A stretch of DNA of 8,657 nt. Origin: an uncultured Bacilli bacterium. Lineage in GTDB: Bacteria; Bacillota_I; Bacilli_A; RF39; UBA660. Where the stretch lies: NCBI GenBank assembly GCA_947624125.1, contig CANQIY010000038.1, positions 1 through 8,657 on the forward strand, in the 5' to 3' direction. Each line of letters starts with the position of its first letter. Positions within the stretch are counted from its first letter, which is position 1. Of the stretch, positions 6,264-8,657 are shown piece after piece. A model generated the notes under the pieces. That model did not search any database and was not told the origin of the DNA. It saw nothing but the letters and a program-made list of their open reading frames with translations. The position numbers and the translations under genes are program-made.

Positions 6264-6271
6264 TGTTTTTG

Positions 6272-7192
6272 ATGTTTTTATATACAAATGATAATAAAAG
6301 ATATCATACTTTAAATTACTTTTATCGAACTAAATTTAAGCAAAAAGTTTTTAAAGTTCCTCTTGATGCTCATTTTGAATGTCCAAATAAATTAAATGAC
6401 GGTGGTTGTATTTTTTGTAAAAATAAAAGTCGAGCAAATATTACAGATGAAAACTTAAGTATTGAAAAACAATTTTGGAAAAATTGTCAAATTTTAGAAA
6501 AGAAATGGCCTAATAGTTTATATATTCCTTATTTTCAAGCCGGCACTAATACTTATGCTTCCCTTCAAAATTTAAAAGAACTTTATGAAAGTGTTTTAAG
6601 TTATCAAAATGTTGTAGGTCTTTCTATTGCAACAAGACCGGATGCTTTAAATGATGATATTATTAATTATCTTTCTTTATTAAATCAAAAAACTTTTTTA
6701 ACTATTGAATTAGGTTTACAAAGTAGTAATGATGAAACATTAAAACTTATTAAAAGAGGCCATGATAAAGAATGCTTTACTAACGCTGTAAAAAGGCTTA
6801 AAAAACATAATATTTTTGTTGTAGCTCACATTATTAATGGCCTTCCCTATGAAACAGAAAAAGATATGTTAGAGACTGTTAAATATTTAAATAATTTAGG
6901 AATTGATGGTATAAAAATTCATATGTTATATATTGAAAAAGATACTGAAATTGCTGAACTTTATCAAAAAAATAAATTTCATCTTTTAACAAAGGATGAA
7001 TATATTGATATCGTTATTAAACAATTAGAATTATTAAATCCTAAAATTGTTATTGAAAGAATAACTGGTGACCCTTTAAAAGAAGATTTAATTGCACCCG
7101 AATGGTTATTAAAAAAATTTGTTGTTTTAAATGATATTGATAAAGAAATGGTTAAAAGAGATACTTATCAAGGAAAAAATGTGGAAAATTAG
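6272..7192 (+). CDS. mnmL: Radical SAM tRNA-modification protein MnmL (YtqA/YhcC family)
   Basis: A cytoplasmic radical SAM protein of the YtqA/YhcC group in the Elp3-like superfamily, 306 residues from the ATG, full family length. Cluster-binding cysteines are C37, C46 and C49 in CPNKLNDGGCIFC, the spread CPN...GGC.FC arrangement typical of this family. Other family landmarks are YFQAGTNTY (about 86-94), GLSIATRPDAL, the ELGLQSSNDETLKLIKRG block and HIINGLPYET. In Bacillus and Streptococcus the YtqA member, renamed MnmL, acts in making mnm5s2U at tRNA wobble uridines, with the methylase MnmM usually encoded next to it. Here mnmM is not adjacent: the next gene is convergent and unrelated. Assignment of MnmL function rests on family membership. 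It is divergent from rlmB, another RNA-modification gene. Confidence 0.9.
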   Translation: MFLYTNDNKRYHTLNYFYRTKFKQKVFKVPLDAHFECPNKLNDGGCIFCKNKSRANITDENLSIEKQFWKNCQILEKKWPNSLYIPYFQAGTNTYASLQNLKELYESVLSYQNVVGLSIATRPDALNDDIINYLSLLNQKTFLTIELGLQSSNDETLKLIKRGHDKECFTNAVKRLKKHNIFVVAHIINGLPYETEKDMLETVKYLNNLGIDGIKIHMLYIEKDTEIAELYQKNKFHLLTKDEYIDIVIKQLELLNPKIVIERITGDPLKEDLIAPEWLLKKFVVLNDIDKEMVKRDTYQGKNVEN

Positions 7193-7210
7193 TCTTTTTT
7201 CCACATTTTT
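7175..7210. terminator. Bidirectional terminator between convergent genes
   Basis: A 14-bp perfect stem: AAAAATGTGGAAAA (7175-7188) pairs with TTTTCCACATTTTT (7197-7210) around an 8-base loop. A-runs and T-runs flank the GTGG core on both strands, so it can stop mnmL on the plus strand and the surface-protein gene on the minus strand. The mnmL TAG (7190-7192) lies in the loop region and the TAA of the opposite gene (7211-7209) lies at the foot of the stem. Confidence 0.92.
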
Positions 7211-8543
7211 ATTCAATTATAAAAGGTTCATCTATTGTTCCTTTGCCATCTATTAATGAAATATTATTTTTTAAGAAGAATACAGGACGAACAGATAATC
7301 CACCAGCCAAATTCCATGTATTAACCCATCCAACGTCACGAACATGAAGTACATCGAAAGTACCGAATTCCACGTTCCAACCAAAACGTGTCATAGTCCA
7401 CTCGTGTTTTTGAGGAGGTGTACTATCATTTTTGGATAAGTGTATCCAGCCAGTAAGACATTCATCATATGTATGATTAGTTGCTTGACAATTGGCTTCA
7501 TTATTTACGGATAAATAATAATCACTAATATACATTAAACCTATTTTAGCATCTACTTCATAAGTTCGTTCTGTTTCAGTCCATTTTTCAGTATGTCTTA
7601 TATAATAATATGTTTTTCCTATATTTTGACCCAAAGTTGCTTGACATGCTTCAGCCTTTACTCCTTTGTATTCTTCATTTTCATTTTCTGCTTTTTCATC
7701 CCATTGAGCTTCTTTTTGTCCACTTTCTATTTTATATACTTCTATTCCTGTTTGTCTTGCTCCATTAGTTGTATTATTACTATGCATACTTCCAAATAAC
7801 CAATTATTATTGTCTATTTTATCTTCCCAACCTTTTGGAACTAATTCTGTATTTTTTAAAAATGTAGTATCATTTATATGCTTAAAAATTAATGACTCAT
7901 TCCAATATACATTGGTATTATAATCTGTCCACCATTGGTCTGTTTCTTCTAAGGCTTCCTTTTTGATTACTTTGACTCTTCCACTTTCTTCAATTCCTAT
8001 TATTCGATACATATATTTTTCAGGATATGACTTACATTCATTACTATCACTTGTGCCAAAACAGATATAGTTTTCTATTTCATCTTCTTGTTGTCCCTGA
8101 AAACGATACATCCCGGTCCAGTCTGCACTACTATTGGTTGTTTCTAAATTTAAACCATTTGGTTTAGGTTGCATATCCATTATTTCTAAACCTGCACCTT
8201 TATCAAAATATAAATAACAATTTATACTATCAGTAGTATCAACAATTAACTTTTTATTATCATAATCATAACTTAATATACCATCTATTATATTTCCATC
8301 GATACTCATACATTGAGATTTTTCTTCATTAAAAACATACCCTTCTTCAGGAAATATTTCTTTTTCATTATAATTGTTCTTACCTTCTTCTACGTAGATA
8401 GCAAATGTATTATCATGTTTTTGCATATCTAATATAACATCATCTAATACAATTTCTTTTTTATTAAATAATTTAAATAAACCAAATATAAAAATAATTA
8501 AACATATAAAAATAACGATTATCTTTTTGTTAATAACTTGCAT
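7209..8543 (-). CDS. Membrane-anchored surface protein with candidate hypervariable C-terminal domain
   Basis: A 444-residue protein anchored by one N-terminal membrane helix (about 8-26, KKIIVIFICLIIFIFGLF) with the bulk predicted outside. Residues 40-114 form a beta-rich module with a Cys pair (C78, C109) ending YLYFDK. The second part starts near 145 (MYRFQG) and contains C151/C160, MYRIIGIEESGRVKVIKKEAL (168-188) and a Trp-rich stretch. C300, C342 and C352 lie further on. The C-terminus (about 381-444) carries EWTMTR and LSVRPVFFL, resembling DUF6273/SUMF1-type C-type-lectin-like folds (inferred from memory). No enzymatic residues are recognised, so binding is the likeliest role. The codons for 387-420 are unusually poor in A and rich in GC. 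The start is set by GGGAG (8556-8552), 8 nt upstream. The promoter has a seven-G run. It is monocistronic and convergent with mnmL. Confidence 0.85.
   Translation of the reverse strand: MQVINKKIIVIFICLIIFIFGLFKLFNKKEIVLDDVILDMQKHDNTFAIYVEEGKNNYNEKEIFPEEGYVFNEEKSQCMSIDGNIIDGILSYDYDNKKLIVDTTDSINCYLYFDKGAGLEIMDMQPKPNGLNLETTNSSADWTGMYRFQGQQEDEIENYICFGTSDSNECKSYPEKYMYRIIGIEESGRVKVIKKEALEETDQWWTDYNTNVYWNESLIFKHINDTTFLKNTELVPKGWEDKIDNNNWLFGSMHSNNTTNGARQTGIEVYKIESGQKEAQWDEKAENENEEYKGVKAEACQATLGQNIGKTYYYIRHTEKWTETERTYEVDAKIGLMYISDYYLSVNNEANCQATNHTYDECLTGWIHLSKNDSTPPQKHEWTMTRFGWNVEFGTFDVLHVRDVGWVNTWNLAGGLSVRPVFFLKNNISLIDGKGTIDEPFIIE
7284..7385 (-). other. Adenine-depleted, GC-rich block in the C-terminal coding region (candidate variable region)
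   Basis: Codons for residues 387-420 of the surface protein hold 18 A in 102 coding-strand bases (18%) and 43% GC. A same-length control in the same gene (7470-7571) has 41 A (40%) and 26% GC. T is similar in both, so the loss is specific to A. Consecutive codons such as CTT CAT GTT CGT GAC GTT differ in the first two positions and end in T or C, as expected if AAT/AAC codons of a template had been mutated at their adenines. The composition is counted directly; the diversification mechanism is inferred. Confidence 0.5.
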
Positions 8544-8573
8544 TACTTTTTCTCCCTTTATTTTATATTTGTT

Positions 8574-8599
8574 ATTATATAATACCCCCCCGGAGTCAA
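8574..8599 (-). promoter_or_regulatory. Promoter of the surface-protein gene with a poly-G spacer
   Basis: On the minus strand TTGACT (8599-8594) is a good -35 and TATAAT (8579-8574) a perfect -10, but only 14 bases separate them. Seven of those are an uninterrupted G run (8591-8585), the only such run in this A+T-rich window. Insertion of two or three G by slippage would bring the spacer to the optimal 16-17 bases. As written the promoter is probably weak or off. Confidence 0.6.
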
Positions 8600-8605
8600 G
8601 AAATA

Positions 8606-8632
8606 AAAACCACGTCTAAAAGGCGTGGTTTT
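8606..8632 (-). terminator. Hairpin near the right edge, terminator-like
   Basis: AAAACCACGTC (8606-8616) pairs with GGCGTGGTTTT (8622-8632), 11 bp with one G-T wobble and a TAAAA loop. On the minus strand the arm is followed by TATTTCTT, a moderate U-tract, so it may terminate a gene beyond the right edge. It could also be part of a mobile-element end, because a second hairpin lies beside it. Confidence 0.6.
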
Positions 8633-8638
8633 AACATG

Positions 8639-8650
8639 GCCTATAAGGCC
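8639..8650. repeat. Second small palindrome at the right edge
   Basis: GGCC-TATA-AGGCC on the plus strand forms a short hairpin (arms GGCCT and AGGCC) beside the larger hairpin. TAACAT occurs on both sides (8632-8637 and 8652-8657). The context is cut off by the window edge, so its nature is open. Confidence 0.4.
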
Positions 8651-8657
8651 CTAACAT

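Noticed and set aside
6263..6271. GTG start of mnmL at 6263
   Set aside because: It overlaps the AGAGG site; the ATG at 6272 is 8 nt downstream of that site.
7593..7799. Plus-strand open frame antisense to the surface-protein gene
   Set aside because: Phe/Ser/Ile/Cys-rich shadow translation with no start signals.
8631..8657. 3' end of a minus-strand gene with a TAA at 8633-8631
   Set aside because: One frame is open to the right edge and would end in LGPYRPC, but 24 bases are too few to support a coding call and they also form a palindrome.
1..8657. Local template repeat, reverse transcriptase, CRISPR array or transposase
   Set aside because: No gene or repeat of these kinds was found on either strand; the retroelement idea for 7284-7385 therefore rests on composition and position alone.

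Overview
The window comes from a very A+T-rich, low-GC Gram-positive genome. It is most likely an uncultivated gut member of the Bacilli near the Mollicutes/Erysipelotrichia/RF39 grade. Support: A/T-dominated codon use, AGGAGG-type ribosome binding sites, extended -10 promoters, U-tailed hairpin terminators that overlap stop codons, and an rlmB-sigH pair in Bacillus-like order. TGA ends the sigma-factor gene and all Trp codons checked are TGG, so the standard bacterial code applies. A peptidoglycan-cleaving GH25 lipoprotein suggests a walled cell. No tRNA, rRNA, CRISPR array or transposase gene was found, and no gap exceeds 300 bases.

Layout, left to right. (1) 1-43 (-): first codons of a gene whose start looks like prolyl-tRNA synthetase. 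(2) 128-1141 (-): zinc-dependent medium-chain dehydrogenase with its own promoter carrying a 14-bp direct repeat. (3) 1271-2491 (-): lipoprotein with two Ig-like domains and an intact GH25 muramidase domain. (4) 4818-2565 (-): three tightly packed genes of unknown function under one strong promoter; all three carry a related L-E/D-K/R-x-x-F-N motif and helical repeats. (5) 6186-4895 (-): rlmB (23S rRNA 2'-O-methyltransferase) and sigH, overlapping by one base. (6) 6272-7192 (+): mnmL/ytqA radical SAM tRNA-modification enzyme, divergent from rlmB with apparently overlapping promoters. (7) 8543-7209 (-): membrane-anchored, cysteine-containing surface protein, convergent with mnmL across a bidirectional terminator. 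(8) 8606-8657: two tandem hairpins at the right edge.

The most interesting part is the surface-protein gene at 7209-8543. About 100 bases near its 3' end (7284-7385) are strongly depleted in coding-strand adenine (18% against 40% nearby) and enriched in GC (43% against 26%). This is what adenine-directed diversification by a diversity-generating retroelement would leave in a C-type-lectin-like C-terminus. Its promoter also has a run of seven G between a TTGACT -35 and a TATAAT -10 only 14 bases apart, the architecture of a slippage-driven phase switch. Together they suggest a surface antigen or receptor that may vary in both sequence and expression. No reverse transcriptase or template repeat is in the window, so this remains a hypothesis. 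Second is the three-gene repeat cassette, which I cannot assign to any known system.
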